Below, piece after piece: positions 1 to 8,091 of a stretch of DNA of 64,000 bases (positions within the stretch are counted from its first letter, which is position 1; every line of letters starts with the position of its first letter). Location: NCBI RefSeq assembly GCF_020165195.1, contig NZ_JAIUHR010000010.1, positions 1 to 64,000 on the forward strand, written 5' to 3'. A program made the translations under genes and the position numbers. This DNA comes from Mesorhizobium sp. CA14. GTDB lineage: Bacteria > Pseudomonadota > Alphaproteobacteria > Rhizobiales > Rhizobiaceae. The notes below the pieces were generated by a model. The model had not been told where the DNA came from. It was given only the letters and a program-made list of their open reading frames with translations, and made no database searches.

Positions 1-30
1 CAGCCAGCATCTTGAATCACAAATCCAACC

Positions 31-75
31 GAGCGGGAATCCCTTCCGATTCTATCGAGCGGTGAAACGCTCTAG
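31..75. repeat. Possible copy of a palindromic intergenic repeat
   Basis: The first 145 bases hold no gene. Within them lies an inverted pair GAATC/GATTC around CCTTCC, then GAGCGGTGAAACGCTCTAG, itself a small inverted repeat (GAGCG/CGCTC). The second part resembles the GTGAAACGGTGAAGCGTTCTAG end of the element at 52492..52610, so it may be a degenerate copy of that family. Family membership is inference. Confidence 0.35.
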
Positions 76-145
76 GCGGCTCGCGGCGTGGGCTGCCGTA
101 GATGTGCCGCGTCAGGCCGGGGAAGGTGCAACAGGGCAGGGAAAA

Positions 146-1147
146 TCAGGCCGAGTAACGCTCGGCGAATTCGGAGATGCGCTGCACGACCTCCCTGGAG
201 GTGGTGATGCCGCGTGCCTTTGCCTTCTCCGCGGCTTCGGCACGAGAGCGGCCGGGAATATACACGCCATAGCGCCGCCGCAGCCGGTCGAGCTGGTCCT
301 TCATGCGCTGCTCGAAATCCGGGTCGAGCAGTTTTGGCTCGATCGCCAGAACGAAAAGGCCGGTGCCGGGGCTCTCCGCCCCATCGGTGAACCAGGGTGC
401 GTCGAGCGACCAGTTGGCGCCGGAAATGCCCGCGGCCAGCACTTCGACCATTAGAGCGATGTTGGCGCCGCGCTGGCCGCCAAAGGCAAGCATCGCGCCC
501 TTCATCGCCGCCGCCGGATCGGTGGTCGGGTTGCCGCTGGCATCCAGCGCCCAGCCTTCGGGGATTTTCTTTCCGTCCTCGGCCGCTTTGCGAATGTTGA
601 CGAAGGCGGTCGCGCTCGACGACTGGTCGATGACCAGCGGCGGCCCGTCGGCGGCGGGCGACGCGAAGGACATCGGATTGGTGCAATAGACCGGCTTGAC
701 CGAGCCCGAGCCGGCAAGCACCGCCGGCCCGTTGGTGGCAGCAAAGGAAACCAGCCCCTGTTCGGCCAGCCGACCGGTGAAATAGCCGAGCGCCCCGCAC
801 GTATAGGCGTTCTTCTGCGAGAAGATCGAGACGCCGAACAGCTTCGCTGCCTTGACCAGGTCGTCGATCGTGCGGTCGAAGCCCGTATGGGCAAGACCGC
901 GGCGCGCGTCGGAGAGATAGACGGCGAGCGCCGGCCGGGTGATTGCCGGATCGGCATTGCCGTCGATGCGGCCGGCTTCGAGCGCCTCGAGATAGTCGAT
1001 GAAATGCGACAGCCCCACCGTCGACAGACCCTCGGCCTCGGCGGCGATGATCGAAGCGGTCAGCGACTGTGCCGCTTCCTCATTGGCGCCGGCGCCGAGC
1101 GCCGCCATCCGGCATAGGCCTGTTGCCTGGGCGAGAGTGAGTTGCAT
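146..1147 (-). CDS. Ldh family (malate/L-lactate/piperideine-2-carboxylate type) NAD(P)H oxidoreductase
   Basis: A 333-residue protein of the Ldh_2/YlbC-type oxidoreductase family, which reduces 2-keto or cyclic imino acids with NAD(P)H in the cytoplasm. Visible family blocks are GLSHFIDYLEALEAGRI, SQKNAYTCGALGYFTGRLA, AATNGPAVLAG, VYCTNPMSFASP, VIDQSSSATAFVNIRKA and a C-terminal IPGRSRAEAA. I chose the ATG at 1147 (MQLTLAQATG), preceded by AGGG, over an upstream in-frame ATG whose translation crosses the heptamer repeat. It is the last gene of the polar amino-acid transporter operon, separated from it by an inverted repeat. That context favours an imino-acid reductase (delta1-pyrroline- or piperideine-2-carboxylate) over malate or lactate dehydrogenase, but the substrate is not provable here. 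Confidence 0.85.
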   Translation of the reverse strand: MQLTLAQATGLCRMAALGAGANEEAAQSLTASIIAAEAEGLSTVGLSHFIDYLEALEAGRIDGNADPAITRPALAVYLSDARRGLAHTGFDRTIDDLVKAAKLFGVSIFSQKNAYTCGALGYFTGRLAEQGLVSFAATNGPAVLAGSGSVKPVYCTNPMSFASPAADGPPLVIDQSSSATAFVNIRKAAEDGKKIPEGWALDASGNPTTDPAAAMKGAMLAFGGQRGANIALMVEVLAAGISGANWSLDAPWFTDGAESPGTGLFVLAIEPKLLDPDFEQRMKDQLDRLRRRYGVYIPGRSRAEAAEKAKARGITTSREVVQRISEFAERYSA

Positions 1148-1160
1148 TGGCGGTGCCCTG

Positions 1161-1255
1161 GTGAATGGTGAATAGTGAATAGTCAGTAGTCGGTGTGATG
1201 GGAAGCGGAGCCCTATGGCCATTCACCATTCACCATTCACTATTCACCATTCACT
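1161..1255. repeat. Heptamer tandem repeat arranged as a large inverted repeat
   Basis: The right arm (1221..1255) is five tandem copies of ATTCACY. The left arm (1161..1182) carries about three copies in inverse orientation. GTGAATGGTGAATAGTGAAT (1161-1180) is the exact reverse complement of 1235-1254, giving a 20-bp stem with a 54-base loop. The last repeat runs into the stop codon of the permease gene at 1254..1256. In the transcript it would form a strong hairpin between the permease and Ldh genes. Confidence 0.85.
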
Positions 1256-2063
1256 ATCCGATCTTTACCGGAATCCGCGCCTCGATCCGGCTGAAGACGA
1301 AGACCAGGATGCCGGTGATCGTCATATAGATCAGCGCCAGGAGCAGCAAAGGCTCGTAGGTCAGATAGGTGTCCTGGCGCACCTTGGCGGAGACGGCGAA
1401 GATGTCGATGACGCTGATCGTCGCCACCAGTGGCGTCGATTTCAGCTGCAGCACCGTCTCGCCCGTCAGTGTCGGCAGCGCCCGGTAGAAGGCTTGCGGC
1501 AGCCAGATGCGGCGGAAGATTTTCCAGCGGCTCATGCCGAAGGCGCGAGCGGCCTCGAGCTGTCCGCGCGGCACGCCGGCAAAGGCACCGCGCATCACCT
1601 CGCCCTCATAGCCGGCGAAGGAAAAGGTCAGCGCCACCACGGCATAGGGCCAGGCCTGCCTGAGATACGGCCATAGCCAGGATTCACGGATCCACGGATA
1701 TTGCGGGAAGATCGAGCCGAGGCCGTAATAGAGCAGCCAGAGCTGCAGGAGCAGCGGCGTTCCCCGGATGATGGTGCAGAAGGCCTTTGCCGGCGCCGAG
1801 AACCAGATCGGTCCGCCGGCCTGGGCGAGCCCGAGCGGCACCGCAAGCGCAAAGCCCAACGCGCAGGTGACGGCGAGGATCCAGAGCGACCGCCATAGGC
1901 CCATCAGGCCCATTTCCCAATATTGCGGCAGCCAGTCCCAGCGCATGAAGAACGTCGCGCAGAGCACCAGCGCCAAGGCGATCAGGATGAGCACGATGCG
2001 GTGCGGCCTGAGCCAGATCGAGGCCCGCGCCGCCATATTGATCGCGATGGCTTCGGCTGACAT
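1254..2063 (-). CDS. Polar amino-acid ABC transporter permease (HisM/ArtM type)
   Basis: A 269-residue inner-membrane subunit of a PAAT-family importer. After a hydrophobic segment near residues 20-36 come membrane helices with family hallmarks: GLWRSLWILAVTCALGFALAVPLGLAQ, FCTIIRGTPLLLQLWLLYYGL and the EAA loop EGEVMRGAFAGVPRGQLEAARAFGMSRWKIFRRIWLPQA, which docks the ATPase. The start ATG at 2063 overlaps the upstream permease stop as TGATG, indicating translational coupling. The open frame extends upstream, but that part is out-of-frame reading of the neighbour. Next to a dimethylargininase-like enzyme and a 2-ketoarginine decarboxylase-like enzyme, the likely cargo is arginine or a related guanidino compound. 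Confidence 0.9.
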   Translation of the reverse strand: MSAEAIAINMAARASIWLRPHRIVLILIALALVLCATFFMRWDWLPQYWEMGLMGLWRSLWILAVTCALGFALAVPLGLAQAGGPIWFSAPAKAFCTIIRGTPLLLQLWLLYYGLGSIFPQYPWIRESWLWPYLRQAWPYAVVALTFSFAGYEGEVMRGAFAGVPRGQLEAARAFGMSRWKIFRRIWLPQAFYRALPTLTGETVLQLKSTPLVATISVIDIFAVSAKVRQDTYLTYEPLLLLALIYMTITGILVFVFSRIEARIPVKIG

Positions 2064-2773
2064 CAGCGCGCCTCCTTGACGGATGGCATGCCTCGCCGCG
2101 ACCAGGCTTCGACGCGGCCGATGATCAGGTTGGAGAACAGCGTGAGCGCGAGATAGAGCGCGCCGGCAGCGAGATAGAAGAGCAAATAGGCCTTGGTGAC
2201 GCCGGCCGCCTGACGCGTTGCCAGCGTCAGTTCGAAGAAGCCGACGACGGCAAGCAACGCGGTGTCCTTGGTGGCGATCAGCCACAGATTGGCAAGACCG
2301 GGGATGGCGAAGGGCAGCATGGCCGGCAACGTAATGCGCCGCAGCATCAGGCCGGGCGACATCCCGTAGGCGCGAGCGGCCTCGATCTGGCCTTGCGGGA
2401 TGGCGAGGATGGCGCCGCGGATGACTTCGGTCGAATAGGCGCCCTGAACGAAGCCCAGCACGAAAATGCCGGCCGCGAGCCCGCTGATGTCGACGCGTTG
2501 ATAGCCGATCGCCGTCAGCATCTGGTTGATGAGATCTGTCCCGGCATAATAGAGCAGCAGGATCAGCACCAGTTCCGGCACGGCGCGTACGATGGTCGTG
2601 TAGACCGCGAGCAGATCGCGCGTCACCGGGCCGCCATAGAGCTTGCCGAAGGCGCCGGCGGTGCCGATCATCAGGCCGAGGCAGGTGGCGCCCACGGCGA
2701 TCTCGATCGAATGCAGCAGCCCGACAAGCAGCGTGCCGCCCCAGCCGGGCGCCACGGGCGACAGGAGTTCCAT
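2063..2773 (-). CDS. Polar amino-acid ABC transporter permease (HisQ/ArtQ type)
   Basis: A 236-residue partner permease. It begins GWGGTLLVGLLHSIEIAVGATCLGLMIG, carries YTTIVRAVPELVLILLLYYAG and the coupling loop STEVIRGAILAIPQGQIEAARAYGMSPGLMLRRITLPAMLPF, and ends in two further hydrophobic stretches. It is transcribed after the binding-protein gene, across a palindrome at 2879..2900, and overlaps the next permease start. The two permeases form the heterodimeric channel. Confidence 0.9.
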   Translation of the reverse strand: MELLSPVAPGWGGTLLVGLLHSIEIAVGATCLGLMIGTAGAFGKLYGGPVTRDLLAVYTTIVRAVPELVLILLLYYAGTDLINQMLTAIGYQRVDISGLAAGIFVLGFVQGAYSTEVIRGAILAIPQGQIEAARAYGMSPGLMLRRITLPAMLPFAIPGLANLWLIATKDTALLAVVGFFELTLATRQAAGVTKAYLLFYLAAGALYLALTLFSNLIIGRVEAWSRRGMPSVKEAR

Positions 2774-2878
2774 GATGCCGGCCGCGGAGGCCGGAAGAAA
2801 GGCGTCGATCAGCTTCGCCCCCGGATTGCTGGCAAGCCGCTGATCGTCGGGTCAGCGACTTGCATGCGTGGCAAGGTC

Positions 2879-2900
2879 GGGCATGGCGCGCGCCATGCCC
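2879..2900 (-). promoter_or_regulatory. Perfect 22-bp palindrome between binding-protein and permease genes
   Basis: GGGCATGGCGC followed directly by its reverse complement. In the minus-strand transcript this folds into a strong hairpin just after the solute-binding-protein gene, without a following U-run. It fits a 3'-end-protecting or attenuating element that keeps binding-protein mRNA in excess over permease mRNA. Confidence 0.6.
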
Positions 2901-2920
2901 TCACTCATGTGCGAGAGGGC

Positions 2921-3718
2921 TCAGTTCGACTGCGTGGCGCCGCCATAGATGTCGAAGTCGAAATATTTCTTCGAGATCTCGTCATACTTGCCGTTGGCGC
3001 GGATCGCCTTGATGCCGGCGTTGAACTTTTCCTTGAGCGCGGTGTCTTCCTTGCGGATGCCGACGCCGACGCCCGGTCCGAGCACTTCGTCGTCCGGAGC
3101 CACCATGCCCTTCAGGTCGCAGCAGGCCTTGCCCTGGTCGGTCTTGAGGAATTCGCCGAGCGCGATCGAGTCGGCCTGCACCGCGTCGATGCGGCCGGCG
3201 GCCAGATCGTTGTTGGCTTCGTCCTGCGTCTGGTACTCCTTGATCTCCTGCGCGCCGGTGAAGTGCTTCTTGGCGTAGACCGCATGCACCGTAGACACCT
3301 GGACGCCGATCACCTTGCCCTTGAGGTCGTCCGGCGTGGCGCCGAATTTCTGGTCCTTCGGCCCGATGATCGCGGTCGGGGTGTTGTAGTACTTGTCGGA
3401 GAAGTCGATCGTCTTCTTGCGCTCGTCGGTGATCGACATCGAGGAGACGATGGCGTCGATCTTCTTGGTGGTCAGCGCCGGGATGATGCCGTCCCAGGCA
3501 ACCGGCGTGATGACGCAGTCGAGCTTCTCTTCGGCGCAGACGGCGTCGACGAAATCGATCTCCCAACCCACCCATTTGCCGCTGGCGTCGGGCGAGGTGA
3601 AGGGCGGGTAGGGTTCGGCGGCGACGCCGATCTTGACCTGCTCGGCCTTGGCCACGCCGCCCATCGCCGCGACGCCGAGAAGCAGCGCCGCGGCGAAGGT
3701 CTTGAGAACAGTCTTCAT
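2921..3718 (-). CDS. Polar amino-acid ABC transporter substrate-binding protein
   Basis: A 265-residue periplasmic SBP_bac_3 protein. Residues 1-25 are a Sec signal peptide (MKTVLKTFAAALLLGVAAMGGVAKA, cut before EQVKIG). Family signatures follow: GVAAEPYPPFTSPDASGKWVGWEIDFVDAVCAE, CVITPVAWDGIIPALTTKKIDAIVSSMSITDERKKTIDFSDKYY and KGKVIGVQVSTVHA. The AEPYPPF, WEID and SMSIT..R blocks are those of lysine/arginine/ornithine- and octopine-type receptors. It is second in the operon, after the ATPase gene. Confidence 0.92.
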   Translation of the reverse strand: MKTVLKTFAAALLLGVAAMGGVAKAEQVKIGVAAEPYPPFTSPDASGKWVGWEIDFVDAVCAEEKLDCVITPVAWDGIIPALTTKKIDAIVSSMSITDERKKTIDFSDKYYNTPTAIIGPKDQKFGATPDDLKGKVIGVQVSTVHAVYAKKHFTGAQEIKEYQTQDEANNDLAAGRIDAVQADSIALGEFLKTDQGKACCDLKGMVAPDDEVLGPGVGVGIRKEDTALKEKFNAGIKAIRANGKYDEISKKYFDFDIYGGATQSN

Positions 3719-3774
3719 GTCAGGACTCCCAGTTTGTTGTTGTTCCCGGTTTTCGCTCCGCTTGATGCCGGCTC

Positions 3775-4590
3775 CTAGCCGACATTGCGGAGGAATTGTT
3801 TGAGCCTTTCGGATTTGGGCGCGCCGAACAGCTGTTCCGGCGGACCTTCTTCCTCGACCAGCCCGTTGTAGAGATAGACGACATGCGTCGCGACCTCGCG
3901 GGCGAACTTCATTTCATGCGTCACCAGCACCATGGTGCGCCCCTCGCGCGCCAGGTCGCCGATCACCTTCAACACCTCGCCGACCAGTTCGGGATCGAGC
4001 GCCGACGTCGGCTCGTCGAACAGCATGACGCGCGGATTGATCGCCAGCGCCCGGGCGATCGCGGCGCGCTGCTGCTGACCGCCGGACAGGAACGCCGGAT
4101 AGACGTCGCGCTTCTCCGCCAGCCCGACGCGGGCAAGCAGCTTCTCGGCCTGGGCGATCGCCTCGTCGCGCTTGACGCCCAGCACATGCACCGGAACCTC
4201 GATGACGTTCTCGATCAGCGTCATGTGGCTCCACAGGTTGAAATTCTGGAACACCATGCCGAGCCGCGTGCGGATCCGCTCGATCTGCTTGCGGTCGGCC
4301 GGAACCGTGTGGCCGTGGCTGTCGGCCTTGAGCTTGATCTCCTCGCCATTGACCCGGATAATGCCGCTGGTCGGGTTTTCCAGGCAGTTGATGCAACGCA
4401 GAAGCGTCGATTTGCCGGAGCCGGAGCCGCCGATTATGGCGACCACCTCGCCGTCGCGCGCCGACAGCGAAACGCCCTTCAGCACGTGCAGCTGGCCGAA
4501 CTTCTTATGCAGGTTTTCGACGTGGATGGCTTCGGCGGCGCCGTTTTGCGCCTCGCCGGATCGGACTGCGGCAGCTTCCACCGCGCTCAC
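3775..4590 (-). CDS. Polar amino-acid ABC transporter ATP-binding protein (HisP/ArtP type)
   Basis: A 271-residue ATPase that starts with GTG at 4590 and leads the operon. Walker A is GGSGSGKST at residues 54-62, the signature is LSGGQQQRAAIARA, Walker B is VMLFDEPTSALDPELVGEVL, and the switch His is in VTHEMKFA. Q-loop residues lie in MVFQNFNLWSHMT, typical of the polar amino-acid subfamily. It energises the two permeases encoded downstream. The non-canonical start and the 210-bp divergent gap to the hydrolase gene suggest control in that gap. Confidence 0.92.
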   Translation of the reverse strand: MSAVEAAAVRSGEAQNGAAEAIHVENLHKKFGQLHVLKGVSLSARDGEVVAIIGGSGSGKSTLLRCINCLENPTSGIIRVNGEEIKLKADSHGHTVPADRKQIERIRTRLGMVFQNFNLWSHMTLIENVIEVPVHVLGVKRDEAIAQAEKLLARVGLAEKRDVYPAFLSGGQQQRAAIARALAINPRVMLFDEPTSALDPELVGEVLKVIGDLAREGRTMVLVTHEMKFAREVATHVVYLYNGLVEEEGPPEQLFGAPKSERLKQFLRNVG

Positions 4591-4723
4591 CGGGTGACCT
4601 CTATTTGGCCGACGACAGGTCGTCGAACGTCCATCCGGCTAATCAACATACGCTGTCCCGCCCACTCCAGACTTCAGCATGGACCCGACAGCGCGAGCCC
4701 GTCAATCCCGCTCATTACGGCAC

Positions 4724-4751
4724 TTGCGGCGTTGTTGTGCAAGTGTATAAA
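4724..4751 (+). promoter_or_regulatory. Candidate sigma-70 promoter in the 210-bp divergent gap
   Basis: TTGCGG (4724-4729) and TATAAA (4746-4751) are spaced 16 bp, about 50 bp before the ATG of the hydrolase gene. The sequence is markedly AT-rich after 4740, unlike the flanks. The rest of 4591..4800 shows no further gene. The TetR regulator encoded downstream could act here, but I could not identify a convincing operator. Confidence 0.35.
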
Positions 4752-4800
4752 TAGCCTCCCATGAAATTTTTCCGATTTTTTTCAGCATAAAAGGGCATCG

Positions 4801-5673
4801 ATGAGCGCTTTCGGATCACAGTCCATGGCGGCGCCGCTGCGGCGTGTGCTGATGCGTTCGGCAGCCAATGCCATGCGCGACGCCGACAGGGCTGCCTGGC
4901 ACTACGGTCCGGGATTCAACCCGGCGAAAGCCGCCGCGCAGCACGCGGCCCTTGCCGAATTGGTGGCGGCTTCCGGCGCCGAGGTCGAGTGGATCGAGGA
5001 CAAGGCCGACGGCCTTTCGGATTCGGTGTTCACGCATGACCCATCGCTGATGACCGACCGCGGCGCGCTGATCCTGTCCATGGGTAAGCCGTTGCGCGCC
5101 AAAGAGCCCTCGCTGCATGAGGAAACCTACAAAAGCCTGGGCATTCCGATCCTCGGCCGCGTCGAGGCTCCCGGCCAGGTCGAAGGCGGCGACTGTGTAT
5201 GGCTGGATGCCCGCACGCTGGCGATCGGGCGTGGTGTGCGCACCAACCAGGAGGGCATCCAGCAGGTTGCGAACTTGCTGACGCCGCTGGGCATTTCCGT
5301 CTACGGCTTCGACCTGCCGCTGTGGCAGGGGGAAGAGGCGTGCCTGCATCTGATGTCGGTGATCAGCCCGCTGGCCGACGACCTCGCCCTGGTCTATTCG
5401 CCGCTTCTGCCGGCGCCGTTCTACCAGATGCTGAAGGCGCACGGCATCCGCCTGGTCGAAGGCGACCCGCAAGAGTTTGCCGCCTCCAACGGGCTCAGCC
5501 TGAACGTGCTGCCGACCAGCCCGTTGAAGGTCATTGCCGTGGCTGGCTTCCCAAAGACCAAAGCCGCGATGGAAGCCGCCGGCTGCAAGGTCGAGATATT
5601 CGAGGCGGACGCGCTCTGCATCGCCTGCGAAGGCGGGCCGACATGCCTGACGCGGCCGATCCTGCGCCAATGA
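4801..5673 (+). CDS. Dimethylarginine dimethylaminohydrolase / amidinotransferase-fold hydrolase
   Basis: A 290-residue pentein-fold enzyme that would hydrolyse a guanidino group (for example N-methylarginines to citrulline plus methylamines). The arrangement fits the DDAH group: an acidic DSVFTHDPSLMTDRGALIL block (residues 74-92), VEGGDCVW (Glu129 region), His183 in ACLHLMSV, and a Cys nucleophile very near the C-terminus (Cys282 in EGGPTCLTRPI). It has no signal peptide and is cytoplasmic. Its stop overlaps the TetR start as ATGA, so the two are coupled. It diverges from the polar amino-acid transporter, which probably supplies its substrate. Plain arginine deiminase is less likely given the short length. 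Confidence 0.8.
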   Translation: MSAFGSQSMAAPLRRVLMRSAANAMRDADRAAWHYGPGFNPAKAAAQHAALAELVAASGAEVEWIEDKADGLSDSVFTHDPSLMTDRGALILSMGKPLRAKEPSLHEETYKSLGIPILGRVEAPGQVEGGDCVWLDARTLAIGRGVRTNQEGIQQVANLLTPLGISVYGFDLPLWQGEEACLHLMSVISPLADDLALVYSPLLPAPFYQMLKAHGIRLVEGDPQEFAASNGLSLNVLPTSPLKVIAVAGFPKTKAAMEAAGCKVEIFEADALCIACEGGPTCLTRPILRQ

Positions 5674-6299
5674 ATGCGCGCCGCAAGTTCCGCCGCGAGG
5701 GCGAGGAGCGGCGGCGGCAGGATCTGATCGATGCCACCCTGGACAGCGTGGCGGAACATGGCCTTGAGGGCGCCACCTTGCGCACCATCGCCTTGCGTGC
5801 CGGCGTCACCGCCGGGCTGATCCGGCACTATTTTCCCGGCAAGGAAGATTTGCTGCAGGAGGCCTATGCGGCATTGATGGGCCGCATGACAGAGCAGGCG
5901 AAAGCGGCTTTGGCCATGGAGGATGCCTCGCCGCGCCAACGCCTTGCGGCTTTCGTCACCGCCAACCTCGACGCGCCGATCATCGACCAGCGGGTGTTCT
6001 CGCTCTGGGCGACCTTCATCGGCCGCGCTGGCGCGGATCCGGCGCTCGCCCGCGCCCATCGCGAAGGCTATCTCGGCTTTCGCAACGAGGTGGAAACGGT
6101 CGTCGCCGAAGTGCTCGCTGCCGAACGGCGCAAGCCGGACGCGGCCGAGCTGCGTCATCATGCCATCGCCATCAACGCTATCATCGACGGGCTCTGGATT
6201 GAAGGCTGCCTGGCCGGCGAGATGTTCTCGCCCGGCGAACTGGCGGCGATCGGCATCAAGGCTGTCGAGGCCGAACTCGGCCTCGCGCCGCTGAGCTAA
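5670..6299 (+). CDS. TetR family transcriptional regulator (BetI-like)
   Basis: A 209-residue repressor. The N-terminal HTH reads DLIDATLDSVAEHGLEGATLRTIALRAGVTAGLIRHYFPGKEDLLQEAYAAL (about residues 17-70), and the C-terminal ligand domain resembles TetR_C_6/BetI. The ATG at 5670 lies inside the stop codon of the preceding gene (ATGA). The same frame is open far upstream, but that part is a shadow of the hydrolase gene. It probably controls this arginine module and the divergent transporter operon in response to a pathway metabolite; the operator is not identified. Confidence 0.88.
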   Translation: MNARRKFRREGEERRRQDLIDATLDSVAEHGLEGATLRTIALRAGVTAGLIRHYFPGKEDLLQEAYAALMGRMTEQAKAALAMEDASPRQRLAAFVTANLDAPIIDQRVFSLWATFIGRAGADPALARAHREGYLGFRNEVETVVAEVLAAERRKPDAAELRHHAIAINAIIDGLWIEGCLAGEMFSPGELAAIGIKAVEAELGLAPLS

Positions 6300-6312
6300 A
6301 GGGAGGAAACCA

Positions 6313-7893
6313 ATGACCACCATCGGCGAAGCGCTGATCACACTGCTCGAGGCGCATGGCGTCGACACTGTTTTCGGTATTCCGGGCGTGCACACGGTCG
6401 AGCTCTATCGCGGCCTGGCGCGCTCGAAGATCCGCCATGTCACGCCGCGCCACGAGCAAGGCGCCGGCTTCATGGCCGACGGCTATGCGCGCGCCGGCGG
6501 CCGGCCGGGCGTCGCCTTCGTCATCACCGGGCCGGGCCTCACCAACACCATCACCGCCATGGGCCAGGCGCGCGCCGATTCGGTGCCCATGCTGGTCATC
6601 TCCGGCGTCAACGCCACCGACACGCTCGGCAAGGGGCTGGGCTTCCTGCATGAGCTGCCCGACCAGCGCGGCATGATGGAGAAGGTGGCGCTGTTTTCCG
6701 AGCGCATCACCGAAGCTGGGCAACTGCCTGGCGCGCTCGCCCGCGCCTTCGCGCTGTTTTCGTCGGCGCGGCCGGGGCCGGTGCATATCGAGATTCCCAC
6801 CGATGTCATGGTCAAGCCCGCCGACGGCATAGCGGCGGCGCTGAGCAATGCCGCGCCGCCCGCTCCGGACGCCGCGGCGGTCGCCGAAGCGGCGAAGCTG
6901 ATCAAGGCTGCCGGCCGCCCGCTGATCCTTTCGGGCGGCGGCGCCAGGAAGGCCGATGCGGCGCTGCGGCGCTTGGCCGAGACGCTTGGCGCCCCCGTCG
7001 TCGAGACGGCCAATGCGCGTGGCCTGCTGCATCGCCATCCGCTTTGCGTGCCGGCCAGCCCCAGCCTGAAGGCGGTGCGCGCGCTGATGGCGGACGCCGA
7101 TCTGGTGATCGCCGCCGGCACCGAGTTCGGCCCGACCGACTATGACGGCTATGGCGACGGCGGCTTCGTGCTGCCGAAAAACCTGATCCGCATCGATATC
7201 GGCGCCGACCAGATCGCGCGTCGTCCCGTAACGGTCGGCATCCAGGCCGATTGCGCCGAAGGGATCGAAGCTTTGCTGTCGGCTATCGGGCCGGGTCATG
7301 CTGCGGCGAAGGACGGCGAAATCCGCGCAGCCGCCGCGCGCGAGGCCGCGCGGGCCGAGCTGAAGCCCGAATACCTGGCGCAGGTTCGCGCCGTGGAGAC
7401 AATCCGCGACGCGCTGCCGGGCGCCATCATCGTCGGCGATTCGACCCAGCCGATCTATGCCGCCAACCTCTATTACGACCACAACCGTCCCGGCGGCTGG
7501 TTCAACGCCGCGACCGGCTTCGGCGCGCTCGGCTACGGTCCGCCGGCGGCGATCGGCGCGGCACTCGCCGTGCCCGAGGCGCCGGTGGTGTGCCTCACCG
7601 GCGATGGCGGCTTCCAGTTCACCCTGCCGGAGATCGGCGCCGCACTCGATGCCGGGACGCCGGTGATCTTCGTCGTCTGGAACAATCGCGGCTATCGCGA
7701 GATCGAAACCTCAATGCTCGATGTCGGCGTCGAGCCGGTCGGCGTCTCGCCGGCGCCGCCGGATTTCTGCAAGCTCGCCGAGGCTTACGGCATCGAGGCC
7801 GAGCGCTTGACCGGGGTCGGCGGTCTGGTGGAGGCGCTGAAGCGCGCGCGGGCGGCGGCCAAGCCGCGCGTTATCGAAATCACCGTCGACTGA
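6313..7893 (+). CDS. aruI: ThDP-dependent decarboxylase, 5-guanidino-2-oxopentanoate decarboxylase-like
   Basis: A 526-residue acetolactate-synthase-fold enzyme preceded by GGGAGGAAAC. The N-terminal pyrimidine-binding domain has the catalytic Glu48 in TPRHEQGAGFMADGYAR, and FGIPGVHTVELYRGL is a block I recall from Pseudomonas AruI. The C-terminal PP domain has the ThDP motif GDGGFQF running to WNN. AruI decarboxylates 2-ketoarginine to 4-guanidinobutyraldehyde in the arginine transaminase pathway. The arginine-type transporter and guanidino hydrolase alongside support this. No partner aminotransferase (AruH) is in the window. A generic 2-oxo acid decarboxylase cannot be excluded. Confidence 0.72.
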   Translation: MTTIGEALITLLEAHGVDTVFGIPGVHTVELYRGLARSKIRHVTPRHEQGAGFMADGYARAGGRPGVAFVITGPGLTNTITAMGQARADSVPMLVISGVNATDTLGKGLGFLHELPDQRGMMEKVALFSERITEAGQLPGALARAFALFSSARPGPVHIEIPTDVMVKPADGIAAALSNAAPPAPDAAAVAEAAKLIKAAGRPLILSGGGARKADAALRRLAETLGAPVVETANARGLLHRHPLCVPASPSLKAVRALMADADLVIAAGTEFGPTDYDGYGDGGFVLPKNLIRIDIGADQIARRPVTVGIQADCAEGIEALLSAIGPGHAAAKDGEIRAAAAREAARAELKPEYLAQVRAVETIRDALPGAIIVGDSTQPIYAANLYYDHNRPGGWFNAATGFGALGYGPPAAIGAALAVPEAPVVCLTGDGGFQFTLPEIGAALDAGTPVIFVVWNNRGYREIETSMLDVGVEPVGVSPAPPDFCKLAEAYGIEAERLTGVGGLVEALKRARAAAKPRVIEITVD

Positions 7894-8091
7894 AGGCTGG
7901 TGCCGCCGTTGCTCGGCCCGTGCCGGCGCACCGCCAATTGGCGTCGCCCGCCACGGTCCGACGCATGCAAAGACGCTGCGCCAGCCATGTCGATATTTCA
8001 ATTGAGTGACAGCGCGAAAGGCGCGACGTTTGAGCCTGGGGCAGCATAACCCAAGATATAATCATAAAAAAATGACAGGAGCGGTCTAGGT

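Noticed and set aside
1221..1255. CRISPR-like repeats
   Set aside because: The units are 7-base contiguous repeats without spacers, and no cas genes are present.
7894..8091. Riboswitch or small gene in the 198-bp gap before the SDR
   Set aside because: I found only a short inverted repeat (GCGCGAAAGGCGCG) and AT-rich promoter-like sequence, nothing matching a known riboswitch.
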